Shown here: piece after piece, positions 1 through 9,896 of the stretch
Layout: the number at the start of each line of letters is the position of its first letter
How positions within the stretch are numbered: position 1 is the stretch's first letter
DNA from: Streptosporangium subroseum
Lineage (GTDB): Bacteria > Actinomycetota > Actinomycetes > Streptosporangiales > Streptosporangiaceae
DNA: 64,000 nucleotides
Reading direction: 5' to 3'
Assembly (NCBI RefSeq): GCF_900188345.1
Contig: NZ_FZOD01000003.1
Span: forward strand, 62,001-126,000
Made by a program: the position numbers and the translations under genes
The notes under the pieces: model-generated
Told to the model about the DNA's origin: nothing
What the model saw: the letters and a program-made list of their open reading frames with translations, nothing else
Databases searched by the model: none

Positions 1-458
1 GAGTAGATCTTGTGGCCGGAGATCAGGAACCCGCCGTCCTCCCCCGGCCGCAGGCGGGCGCGCCGGCGCGAGCCGTCGGGGGCGCGGGCGTCGACCGCGG
101 CGTTGCCGAGCTGCCGGCCCGCCAGCACCTCGCGGTAGAAGAACTCCCGCTGCTCGGGCGTGCCGTTCTCCCTGATCGAGTCCACGTACCAGAAGTGGTT
201 CTGCGGGATCTGGCCGATGCTGCCGTCGGCCGCGGCCAGCTCCCTGATGACCGCGCCGAGGGTCGCCGTACGGACCCCGGCGCCGCCGTGTTCCGCCGGA
301 ACGGTGATCCCGAGCAGGCCGCTGTCGGACAGCGCCTCGATCTCCGCCACCGGCAGGATCCGCTCCGCGTCCCGCCGCGCGGCGCCCTCGGCGAATCCGC
401 GGGCCAGCGTGCGGGCGACCTCCACGGCTTCCTCGTCGGTTTTGATGACATGAACCAT
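1..458 (-). CDS. SfnB/DszC-like acyl-CoA dehydrogenase-fold flavoprotein (3' end outside window)
   Basis: The first 152 codons are present, starting at ATG 458-456 and running off the left edge without a stop. The N-terminus (MVHVIKTDEEAVEVAR...) aligns by eye with the complete SfnB-like proteins at 7503 and 9893, including the D-SGLLGITVP stretch before a glycine-rich segment. The family is an acyl-CoA dehydrogenase fold used as FMNH2-dependent monooxygenases on organosulfur compounds (DszC, SfnB/SfnC). Its start lies 10 nt after the ATPase stop, so it is the last visible gene of the ABC transporter operon. Substrate unknown; the family call is good, the sulfur role is inferred from context. 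Confidence 0.8.
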   Translation of the reverse strand, partial: MVHVIKTDEEAVEVARTLARGFAEGAARRDAERILPVAEIEALSDSGLLGITVPAEHGGAGVRTATLGAVIRELAAADGSIGQIPQNHFWYVDSIRENGTPEQREFFYREVLAGRQLGNAAVDARAPDGSRRRARLRPGEDGGFLISGHKIY

Positions 459-468
459 GGTCGACTCC

Positions 469-2096
<1,628 letters not shown>

Positions 2097-2100
<4 letters not shown>

Positions 2101-2966
2101 CAGGTCCTCCCCTCTGATCGGAGTCTGAGCGCCCGGCCGACGACGGTCACACTGATCACCGTCAGCGTGATGGCCACTCCGGGAAACAGGCCGTACCACC
2201 AGGCGCGCGAGATGAAGTCCCGCGCGGTTGAGAGCATCGATCCCCACTCGGGCTCCGGCGGCGGGGTGCCGAGACCGAGGAAGCTGAGTGCCGAACCGGC
2301 CACCAGCGCGGAGCCGACGCCGATGGTGGCCAGGATCAGCACCGGTTTGACCGCGTTCGGCAGCACGTGCCGCAGCACCACCCTGGGTACGGAGAGCCCG
2401 AGCGCGTGGGCCGCCTCGACATAGCTCGACCGGCGGATGAGAAGGGTCTGCGCGCGCACCACCCTGGCGTAGTTCGGGATGTTGGCGACACCGATCGCGA
2501 TCAGCGCGTTCGACGTGCCGCTCCCCGCGACGGTGATCACCACCAGGGCCAGCAGCAGCTCGGGGAAGGCGAGCCCGATGTCCGAGAACCGCATGATCAG
2601 GTTCTCGACGAACCGGTTGCCCAGCCCCGCCGCGACGCCCAGCAGCCCGCCGCCGGCCAGCGCGATCGCGATCGCGCCGAAGCCGAGCAGCAGCGAGGTC
2701 CTGGTGCCGAAGACGATCCGGCTGAACACGTCCCTGCCGTTCTCGTCGGTGCCGAGCAGGTGTTCCGCGCTTGGCGGTCTGAGGGTCTGCGCGCTGTCCA
2801 CGGCGAGCGGATCCTGCCCCGTGAACAGGTGCGGCGCCACGGTGGCGAGCACCAGCAGGAAGAGGACCAGCGCGGCGAGATACACACCGGGTCTGATGCC
2901 AGGGCGAAATCTGAGGCGCCGGGCGGATACCGGAGGCGCCGGGTTTGCCGGAGTCACGACCGTCAT
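2097..2966 (-). CDS. ABC transporter permease, DppC/NikC family
   Basis: A 289-aa inner-membrane permease with a cytoplasmic N-terminus, a first membrane span near residues 30-50 and a BPD_transp_1 domain with about five more spans. The loop 'EAAHALGLS' matches the EAA motif that docks the ATPase. The short segment GTDENGRDVFSR is typical of DppC-type subunits. ATG 2966-2964 overlaps the preceding permease stop (ATGA), and its own stop overlaps the ATPase start. It pairs with the DppB-type permease to form the translocation channel. Confidence 0.92.
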
Positions 2967-3937
2967 GAGGCACCCCCCACAGCCGGGCGTGCCGTCGCGG
3001 GCGCGTCGCGCAGCCGAGGATCGATGACCAGGTAGAGCAGGTCGACCACGAGGTTCAACAGCACGTAGATCCCGGCCGACAGGAGCACGACGCCGAGCAC
3101 GACCGGCAGGTCCTTGGCGTTGACGGCGCTCAGCAGCAGCCGGCCGATGCCCTGCCGCGTGAACAGCGTCTCGGTGATGACCGCGCCGCCGAGCAGGGCC
3201 CCGACCCAGTAACCGGTCATGGTGATCAGCGGCACCAGTGCGTGTCTGAGGGCGTGCCGCAACCGGACCGTCAGGTCGGCGAGCCCGCGGGTGCGGGCAC
3301 TGACGATGAACGGCTCGTCGAGCACCTCTTCGAGGGCCTCGCGCAGCACGTGACCGAGCACTCCCGCGATCGGCAGGGCCAGGGCCAGTGCGGGCAGTAC
3401 CAGCGACTGCAGCCCGTGGCTGCCGGTGGCGGGGAACAGGCGCAGCCCGAAGGAGAAGACCGTCAGCAGCAGGATCCCGAGCCAGAACGACGGCGTCGAC
3501 GCGATCACCAGCTCGGAGCCCGAGGCGATGCCGCGGATCCAGCGGCGGCGCTTGGCCGTCGCCAGCGCGACGACCGTCGACAGCGTGAGTCCGACGACCG
3601 CCGCGGCCAGCGCCAGTTCGAGGGTCGCGCCCGCCTGCTCGCCGATCGCCTGGGTCACCGGTGTGTGCAGCCGGTAGGACGTGCCGAGGTCGCCATGCAG
3701 TATCCGCCCCAGATGGGACAGGTACTGCGCGTACCAGGGCTGGTCGAGTCCGTACTCCGCGGTGACCTGGGCGATCACCTCGGGGGTCGGGGCCGCGTTC
3801 TCCCCGCCGACGATCGCCTGCGCCTGGTCGCCGGGGGTGAAGTAGAGGACCAGGAACGTCAGGGTCGCCGCACCCCACAGCACGCCGACCCCGGCGATCA
3901 GACGTCCCCCGACGAGTCGCAGGATCTTGTTCCTCAT
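2963..3937 (-). CDS. ABC transporter permease, DppB/NikB family
   Basis: A 324-aa integral membrane protein of the DppB type: N-terminal span (residues about 10-32), a periplasm-facing region with QAQAIVG and YGLDQPWYAQY, then a core of five spans with the EAA-like loop 'SARTRGLAD' and the C-terminal IDPRLRD tail common in this family. The start ATG 3937-3935 overlaps the upstream binding-protein stop (ATGA). Together with the next gene it forms the heterodimeric channel of the importer. Confidence 0.92.
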   Translation of the reverse strand: MRNKILRLVGGRLIAGVGVLWGAATLTFLVLYFTPGDQAQAIVGGENAAPTPEVIAQVTAEYGLDQPWYAQYLSHLGRILHGDLGTSYRLHTPVTQAIGEQAGATLELALAAAVVGLTLSTVVALATAKRRRWIRGIASGSELVIASTPSFWLGILLLTVFSFGLRLFPATGSHGLQSLVLPALALALPIAGVLGHVLREALEEVLDEPFIVSARTRGLADLTVRLRHALRHALVPLITMTGYWVGALLGGAVITETLFTRQGIGRLLLSAVNAKDLPVVLGVVLLSAGIYVLLNLVVDLLYLVIDPRLRDAPATARPAVGGAS

Positions 3938-5598
3938 TCGTCCAGCCAGGTGTCGTAGAAGTACGGCGACGGGTAGGCCGGAGGCAACGTCAGATCGTGG
4001 ACCTTCTTCTGGAAGGACACCGGTCGCGGGTCGTTGTAGAACGGGATGGCCGGCGCCAGTTCGATCAGCCTTGCCTGGACCTGGTTGTACAGGTCGGTCT
4101 GCTTGGCCTTGTCGGTGGTCTCCCTGGCGGTCTGGAGCAGCTCGTCCAGTTTGCCGTCGGACAGACGGGCGACGTTCTGGCCGCGCCGCTTGTCGGTGGT
4201 GATGTTCTTGGAGGAGTACTGGATCCACAGCACGTCGGCCGTGTTGGTGGCCCACAGTCCCGAGGCCAGGTCGTAGTCACCGGCGAGGGAGCGGTCGCTG
4301 ACCTCCTGGGTGGAGGGGGTCTGGATCTGGATGTCGATACCGGCCTTCCTGGCCGCCGCCTGAGTCTGCACGGCGATCTGCATCCGCTGGGCGGGGAAGC
4401 TCGGGTCGATCGGGAAGTACGCGGTCAGCCGCTTGCCGTCCTTGGTGCGGATGCCGTCGGCGTCCTTGGCCGTCCAGCCGGCCTCGTCGAGCAGCCTGCC
4501 GGCCTTCGCGGGGTCGTAGGCGATCTTGCCTTCGAGGCCGCTCGCGTAGTCCGGCGTGGACGGGGTGACAAAGCCTTGCGCCACCTCGTACTGGCCGAAC
4601 GAGATTCCCTTGATGATCGCCGAGCGGTCCACCGAGGCCAGCAGCGCCTGCCGTACCTTCACGTCGTCGAAGGGAGCGCGCGAGGTGTTCAGCCAGAACG
4701 ACATCGGGTGGCCGGGGCGCAGGGCGCTGACGAAACCGAGGTCGGGATTGGCCTTCACGTCCTCGACGTTCTGCGGCGGGGTGAAGTCGATCGCGTTCAC
4801 CTCGCCCGAGGCCAGCGCGTTGTAGCGGGTGGCGTCCTCGGTGAGGAAGCGGATCTCCAGCTTGTCCAGGTAGGCGGGTCCCGTGTGCTTGGCGCCCTTG
4901 GGACCCCAGTTGTAGTCGGGGTTCTTGTGGTACGTGACGCTCTGGCCCTTGGTCCACTTGTCGAGGATGAACGGTCCCGAGCCGATCGGGTGCTCGCAGA
5001 TGCTCTGCGGCGCCTCCTTGATCTGCTTGGGCGAGATCATGCCGAGATACCCCTGAGCGAGGATGTTCAGGAAGGGCGAGTACGGCGAGGACAGGTGGAC
5101 CTCAAGGGTGTTCTCGTCGATCACCTTGCTGTCCTTGTACGGCGCGATGTAGGCCGCCGCCAGCGGCGACTTCGTCGCCGGATCACGCATGTGCTCGAAG
5201 TTGGTCTTGAGCGCCTCGGCGTTCCACACCGCGCCGTCGTGGAACTTCACGCCCGGGTGCAGCGTGAAGGTGTAGGTCAGGCCGTCGGGAGAGACCTTCC
5301 AGCTGTCGGCCAGCCACGGCTGGATCGTGCCGTCCGCGCCGAACCAGACCAGCGAGTCCGACACGGGAACGGTGATCACAGGGCCGTCGGAGCTGGAGTT
5401 GCCGTGCGGGTCGAGGCAGGTCGGCTCCTGGCCGTTCTCACCGAGGATCAGGGTGCCGCCGGCCCTGGGCGTGGTGCCGCCGGCGGATACGGTTCCGGTG
5501 CCGCTGCCGCATCCGGCCAGCACCATCGCCGCGCCGAGTACGGCGGCGGCCGCGCGTGTCGTCATCGTGCGTGTTGTCATCTGCGTGCGTTTTGTCAT
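3934..5598 (-). CDS. Family 5 solute-binding lipoprotein (copy 1 of tandem pair)
   Basis: A 554-aa SBP_bac_5 protein. The signal peptide ends in a lipobox LAGC (Cys30), so the mature protein is membrane-anchored outside the cell and delivers substrate to the permeases. I chose ATG 5598, one base after the upstream stop; a TTG at 5607 is possible. It is a clear paralogue of the next gene: both carry the segments SPKQIKEAP and TYHKNPDYNWGP at the same place, and parts are almost identical at DNA level. The family usually binds peptides, nickel or opines; organosulfur binding is inferred from context only. Confidence 0.92.
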   Translation of the reverse strand: MTKRTQMTTRTMTTRAAAAVLGAAMVLAGCGSGTGTVSAGGTTPRAGGTLILGENGQEPTCLDPHGNSSSDGPVITVPVSDSLVWFGADGTIQPWLADSWKVSPDGLTYTFTLHPGVKFHDGAVWNAEALKTNFEHMRDPATKSPLAAAYIAPYKDSKVIDENTLEVHLSSPYSPFLNILAQGYLGMISPKQIKEAPQSICEHPIGSGPFILDKWTKGQSVTYHKNPDYNWGPKGAKHTGPAYLDKLEIRFLTEDATRYNALASGEVNAIDFTPPQNVEDVKANPDLGFVSALRPGHPMSFWLNTSRAPFDDVKVRQALLASVDRSAIIKGISFGQYEVAQGFVTPSTPDYASGLEGKIAYDPAKAGRLLDEAGWTAKDADGIRTKDGKRLTAYFPIDPSFPAQRMQIAVQTQAAARKAGIDIQIQTPSTQEVSDRSLAGDYDLASGLWATNTADVLWIQYSSKNITTDKRRGQNVARLSDGKLDELLQTARETTDKAKQTDLYNQVQARLIELAPAIPFYNDPRPVSFQKKVHDLTLPPAYPSPYFYDTWLDE

Positions 5599-5599
5599 G

Positions 5600-7255
5600 T
5601 CAGCCAAGCCAGGTGTCGTAGAAGTTGACGGCGCCGTACGCGTGGTCCCAGTCCAGGCCTTGGACCTTCTTCTGGAAGGACACCAGGCTCGGCCGGTTGT
5701 ACAGCGGAATGGCCGGCGCGAGCTCGATCAGCCGCGCCTGTGCCTGGGTGTAGAGGTCCGCCCTGGTCTTGTCGTCGGTGCTCTCTCTCGCCTGGGTGAG
5801 GAGCTGGTCGAGCTTGCCGTCGGACAGCCGGGTGGTGTTCTGGCCGCGCCGCTCGGTGGTGGTGATGTTGTCCGAGGCATACTGGATCCACAGCACGTCG
5901 GCGGTGTTGGTGGTCCAGATGCCGACCGAGATGTCGAAGTCGCCGGCGGCCGTGCGGTCCGAGGCGACCTGTGCGGTGGCGTTCTGGATCTGGATGTCGA
6001 TGCCGACCTTGGCCGCGGCGGCCTGGGTCTGCACCAGGATCTGTGTGTTCTGCGGGTTGACCCCGGTGTCGAGGGCGATCGCGGTCAGCCGCTTGCCGTC
6101 CTTGGTGCGGATGCCGTCGGCGCCCTTGGCCGTCCAGCCCGCCTCGTCGAGCAACTGGCCGGCTCTGGCGGGATCGTAGGTGATCTTCCCTTCGAGGCTG
6201 CTCGCGTAGTCGGGCGTGGACGGCGTGACGAAGCCGCTCGCGACCTTCCACTGTCCGAACGAGACGCTGTCGACGATCGCCTTGCGGTCGACGGCGAGAG
6301 TCAGCGCCTGCCGCACCTTGACGTCGTCAAAAGGTGCCCGGCCGGTGTTGCGCCAGATGGAGAACGGGTGTCCGGGGCGGTCGACGGTGGTGAAACCGAG
6401 GTCGGGGTTGGCCTTGACGTCCTGAACGTTGGACGGCGGGGTGTTGTCGATGACGTTCACCTCACCGGACAGCAGGGCGTTGTAGCGGGTGGCGTCCTCA
6501 CCCAGAAAGCGGACCTCCAGACCGTCCAGGTAGGCCGCCCCGGTGTGCTTGGCTCCGGGCGGCCCCCAGTTGTAGTCCGGATTCTTGTGGTAGGTGATGC
6601 TCTGTCCCTTGGTCCACTTGTCGAAGATGAACGGCCCCGAGCCGATCGGGTGCTCGCAGGTGCTCTGCGGCGCCTCCTTGATCTGCTTGGGCGAGATCAT
6701 CGCGAGATACGACTGAGCGAGCACGTTCAGGAAGGGCGAGTACGGCGAGGACAGGTGGACCTCAAGGGTGTTCTCGTCGATCACCTTGCTGTCCTTGTAC
6801 GGCGCGATGTAAGACGCCGCCAGCGGCGACTTCGTCGCCGGGTCCCGCATGTGTTCGAGGTTGGCCTTGAGTCCTTCGGCGTTCCAGGGCGCTCCGTCGT
6901 GGAACTTCACACCTTCACGGAGCTTGAAGGTGTAGGTCAGGCCGTCGGGTGAGACCTGCCAGGACGCCGCCAGCCAGGGATGTAGCTTGCCGGCGGCGTC
7001 CTGCCAGATCAGGGAGTCGAAGATCGGGCGGTCGAGGACCGTGGTGTTGGTGGTGCTGAGCTGGTGGGGGTCGAGGCAGGTCGGCTCATCGGCGTTCTCA
7101 CCGAGGATCAGGGTGCCGCCGGCCCTGGGAGCGCCGCCTCCTGCGGCGCCGTCCGCGGCGATGCCGCCGGACGTGTCGTCCGAGCCGCAGGCGGTCAGCG
7201 CCACCAGGAACGCGGTCAGTACCGCTGCGAGCAGCGGTTTGGAACTGGTGAACAT
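5600..7255 (-). CDS. Family 5 solute-binding lipoprotein (copy 2, first gene of operon)
   Basis: A 551-aa SBP_bac_5 protein with a signal peptide and lipobox LTAC (Cys23). It begins the leftward operon; ATG 7255 is preceded by an AAGGA Shine-Dalgarno on the minus strand. Duplicated with the gene at 3934-5598: the region coding for about residues 125-175 is nearly unchanged between the copies while the ligand-facing C-terminal halves differ more. This suggests two receptors with different ligand preference serving one transporter. A structured leader (7297-7330) lies in its 5' untranslated region. Confidence 0.92.
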   Translation of the reverse strand: MFTSSKPLLAAVLTAFLVALTACGSDDTSGGIAADGAAGGGAPRAGGTLILGENADEPTCLDPHQLSTTNTTVLDRPIFDSLIWQDAAGKLHPWLAASWQVSPDGLTYTFKLREGVKFHDGAPWNAEGLKANLEHMRDPATKSPLAASYIAPYKDSKVIDENTLEVHLSSPYSPFLNVLAQSYLAMISPKQIKEAPQSTCEHPIGSGPFIFDKWTKGQSITYHKNPDYNWGPPGAKHTGAAYLDGLEVRFLGEDATRYNALLSGEVNVIDNTPPSNVQDVKANPDLGFTTVDRPGHPFSIWRNTGRAPFDDVKVRQALTLAVDRKAIVDSVSFGQWKVASGFVTPSTPDYASSLEGKITYDPARAGQLLDEAGWTAKGADGIRTKDGKRLTAIALDTGVNPQNTQILVQTQAAAAKVGIDIQIQNATAQVASDRTAAGDFDISVGIWTTNTADVLWIQYASDNITTTERRGQNTTRLSDGKLDQLLTQARESTDDKTRADLYTQAQARLIELAPAIPLYNRPSLVSFQKKVQGLDWDHAYGAVNFYDTWLG

Positions 7256-7296
7256 GGGGGTCCTTATATCGGGGGGCCTGCGACGTCACGGAGGAT

Positions 7297-7330
7297 TCCG
7301 GGCGTCAACAGCGACTGCTGGACACCCGGA
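7297..7330 (-). promoter_or_regulatory. Stem-loop in the leader of the transporter operon
   Basis: The minus-strand transcript would fold: outer arms TCCGGG/CCCGGA, one G-U pair, GTC/GAC, a 2-nt bulge and an inner CAGC/GCTG stem closed by a 4-nt loop. It sits about 40 nt upstream of the start of the first binding-protein gene. It does not match a riboswitch class I can recognise, and it has no U-tract, so a plain terminator is unlikely. Confidence 0.4.
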
Positions 7331-7396
7331 GAAAATCCACGACGCGGCGCCGGACCAGACATGTACCTCGGCTCATGGCGACCGACCATAAGGGAG

Positions 7397-7421
7397 CAAT
7401 GTCACATGTGTCATGACATTG
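7397..7421. promoter_or_regulatory. Inverted repeat, putative operator in the divergent promoter region
   Basis: CAATGTCA (7397-7404) and TGACATTG (7414-7421) are perfect 8-bp arms 9 nt apart. The site lies between the divergent transporter and monooxygenase operons in a locally AT-rich stretch, the expected place for a shared regulator site. No regulator gene is adjacent. Confidence 0.45.
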
Positions 7422-7459
7422 TGAGACAAAGCACATATTGCCTACCTGCTTTACAGGGA

Positions 7460-7475
7460 TTACGGTAAACCGTAA
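7460..7475. promoter_or_regulatory. TTACGGT-AA-ACCGTAA palindrome, putative operator
   Basis: Perfect 7-bp arms with a 2-nt spacer, ending 27 nt before the ATG at 7503, and followed by a further CGTAA. Position just upstream of the start suggests repression of the monooxygenase operon. Confidence 0.5.
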
Positions 7476-7502
7476 CGTAACACGCAGAAACGGACGGCAT
7501 CC

Positions 7503-8726
7503 ATGAGTATCGACAGCGCGCCCCTACCCGCTCCAGGCAGGCCGGTGGCGCACGTGATCGCGGACGACGCCGAGGCACTGGCTGTGGCACGTGACCTGGC
7601 GGCGGAGTTCGCCGTGGAGGCGGCCGAGCGCGACGCGAAACGCCGCCTGCCCGGTCCGGAGCTGGACCGGCTGTCGGCCAGCGGTCTGCTCGCGATCACG
7701 GTGCCGCGTGAGTACGGCGGAGCCGAGGTCGGCGCGCGGACCGTCGCGGAGGTGTTCCGGCTGCTGGCCGCCGCCGATCCGAACATCGCGCAGATCCCGC
7801 AGAGCCACATCGTCTACGTCAACGTGCTCCTCCAGCAGGGCACCGCGGAGCAGCGGAAGTTCTTCCTCGGCGAGGTGCTGGCGGGCAAGAGGTTCGGCAA
7901 CGCCCAGTCGGAGACCGGCACGAAACACGTCCAGGACTACCGGACCCGGCTGGTCCCCTCCGCGGACGGCGATTTTGTGCTGCGCGGGACCAAGCAGTAC
8001 AGCACTGGCGCGCTGTTCGCGGACTGGATCCCGGTCCTGGCCCGGCACCAGGACGACACCCTGCACGTCGCCTACGTGCCGCGCGACGCCCCCGGGCTGA
8101 CCGTGATCGACGACTGGGCCGGCATGGGGCAGCGCACCACGGCCAGCGGCACCGTACGCCTTGACGACGTGCCCGTGCCCGCCTCTCAGGTGGTGCCCCA
8201 CCACCTGACCTTCACCGGGCCGCAGCTGCACGGGGCGCTCGCGCAGCTGCTGCACGCCGCGATCGACGTGGGCATCGCCGGCGGCGCGCTGGAGGAGGCC
8301 GCCGAGTTCGTGCGGACCAAGGCCAGGCCCTGGTTCGAGAGCGGCCTGGCGAACGCCGCCGACGATCCCCTGGTCATCCAGCGGGTCGGCGAGCTCGCCG
8401 TCAAGGTCCGCGCCGCCGAGGCGCTGCTGGACGCGGCGGGCAGGGCGATCGACGCGGCCCGCGCGGACCTGACCGACACCTCGGCCGGCGCCGCCTCGAT
8501 CGCGGTGGCCACCGCGAAGGCGTACGTCGACCCGGTAGCGGTCGAGCTGGGCAACGCCATCTTCGAGCTGGGCGGCACCCGTTCCAGCCTGGAGGAGCTC
8601 AACCTGAACCGGTACTGGCGCAACGCCCGCACCCACACCCTGCACGATCCGGCCCGCTGGAAGATCCAGCACATCGGGCGGTACGTCCTCAACGGCCAGC
8701 TGCCGCCCCGGCACGGCCTCCTCTAA
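7503..8726 (+). CDS. SfnB-family flavin-dependent monooxygenase (acyl-CoA dehydrogenase fold)
   Basis: A 407-aa protein with the full acyl-CoA dehydrogenase architecture: N-terminal helical domain, middle beta domain with 'GTKQYSTGA', and C-terminal helical domain ending in LNRYWRNARTHTLHDP. This WRNARTHTLHDP ending is typical of the SfnB/DszC group rather than true acyl-CoA dehydrogenases. Family members oxygenate sulfones, sulfides or related sulfur compounds using reduced flavin supplied by a separate reductase. First gene of a three-gene rightward operon; the LLM gene starts 12 nt downstream. Exact substrate unknown. Confidence 0.85.
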   Translation: MSIDSAPLPAPGRPVAHVIADDAEALAVARDLAAEFAVEAAERDAKRRLPGPELDRLSASGLLAITVPREYGGAEVGARTVAEVFRLLAAADPNIAQIPQSHIVYVNVLLQQGTAEQRKFFLGEVLAGKRFGNAQSETGTKHVQDYRTRLVPSADGDFVLRGTKQYSTGALFADWIPVLARHQDDTLHVAYVPRDAPGLTVIDDWAGMGQRTTASGTVRLDDVPVPASQVVPHHLTFTGPQLHGALAQLLHAAIDVGIAGGALEEAAEFVRTKARPWFESGLANAADDPLVIQRVGELAVKVRAAEALLDAAGRAIDAARADLTDTSAGAASIAVATAKAYVDPVAVELGNAIFELGGTRSSLEELNLNRYWRNARTHTLHDPARWKIQHIGRYVLNGQLPPRHGLL

Positions 8727-8738
8727 AGGGAAATCGCG

Positions 8739-9896
8739 ATGACTCTGACGTTCCACTGGTTCCTGCCCACGTACGGCGACAGCCGCGACATCGTCGGCGG
8801 CGGTCACGGGCTGCCCGCGGGATCGGCCGGCGGCGCCCGTCCCGCCACCCTGTCCTACCTGCGCCAGATCGTGCAGACCGCCGAGCAGCTCGGCTTCGTC
8901 GGCGCGCTGACCCCCACCGGCGCCTGGTGCGAGGACGCCTGGCTGACAACCGCGATGCTCGCCGCGAGCACCGAGCGGCTGAAGTTCCTCGTCGCGTTCC
9001 GGCCGGGATTCGTCACCCCGACCCTCGCGGCCCAGATGGCCGCCACCTTCCAGCGGCACTCCGAGGGGCGGCTGCTGCTCAACGTCGTCACCGGCGGGGA
9101 GAGCCACGAGCAGCGCGCGTACGGCGACTTCCTGGAGAAGGACGCCCGGTACGCGCGAGCCGACGAGTTCCTGCACATCGTCCGGGCCCTGTGGCGGGGC
9201 GAGACGGTCGACTTCGAGGGCGAGCACCTGCGGGTCGAGGGCGCGCGGCTGAATCGCCTGCCCGACCCGGTGCCCGACGTCTACTTCGGCGGCTCCTCCG
9301 CCGCCGCGGGCGGGGTCGCGGCCCGCCACGTCGACGCCTACCTCACCTGGGGCGAGCCTCCCGCCGCGGTCGCCAAGAAGATCGCCTGGGTGAACGAGCT
9401 GGCCGCGGCCGAGGGCCGTACCCTCAGGCAGGGCATCCGGCTGCACGTGATCACCAGGGACACCAGCGAGCAGGCGTGGGCCCAGGCCGGCAGGCTCCTC
9501 GACGGCATCGACGCGGCCACCCTCGAGAACGTGCAGGCCGGTCTCGCCCGCAGCGAGTCGGAGGGCCAGAAGCGGATGCTCGCCCTGCACGGCGGCAGCC
9601 GCGACAAGCTGGAGATCTACCCCAACCTCTGGGCGGGGGTCGGCCTGGTCCGGGGAGGGGCGGGCACCGCGCTCGTGGGCAGCCACACCGAGGTCGCCGA
9701 CCTCATCGAGGAGTATCACCGCCTGGGCATCACCGAGTTCATCCTCTCCGGTCACCCGCACGTCGAGGAGGCGTACTGGTTCGGCGAGGGCGTCCTGCCG
9801 ATCCTGCGCGGCCGTGGGCTCTGGCAGCACCCGCAGGCGTCGCAGGTCGCCGACGAACCGGCCTCCATCCCGTTCGCCTCGGCCTCCGCCCGGTGA
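8739..9896 (+). CDS. LLM-class FMNH2-dependent monooxygenase, alkanesulfonate type (SsuD-like)
   Basis: A 385-aa luciferase-like TIM-barrel enzyme. The N-terminus TFHWFLPTYGDSR, the PTGAWCEDAW segment and the 'NVVTGG' stretch are typical of the SsuD/MsuD group, which cleaves R-SO3- to an aldehyde and sulfite with FMNH2 and O2. An AAAGGGA-type ribosome site precedes ATG 8739. Between two SfnB-like genes and opposite an importer, it most likely acts in release of sulfite from an imported sulfonate or sulfone. No SsuE-type flavin reductase is visible in the window. Confidence 0.88.
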   Translation: MTLTFHWFLPTYGDSRDIVGGGHGLPAGSAGGARPATLSYLRQIVQTAEQLGFVGALTPTGAWCEDAWLTTAMLAASTERLKFLVAFRPGFVTPTLAAQMAATFQRHSEGRLLLNVVTGGESHEQRAYGDFLEKDARYARADEFLHIVRALWRGETVDFEGEHLRVEGARLNRLPDPVPDVYFGGSSAAAGGVAARHVDAYLTWGEPPAAVAKKIAWVNELAAAEGRTLRQGIRLHVITRDTSEQAWAQAGRLLDGIDAATLENVQAGLARSESEGQKRMLALHGGSRDKLEIYPNLWAGVGLVRGGAGTALVGSHTEVADLIEEYHRLGITEFILSGHPHVEEAYWFGEGVLPILRGRGLWQHPQASQVADEPASIPFASASAR

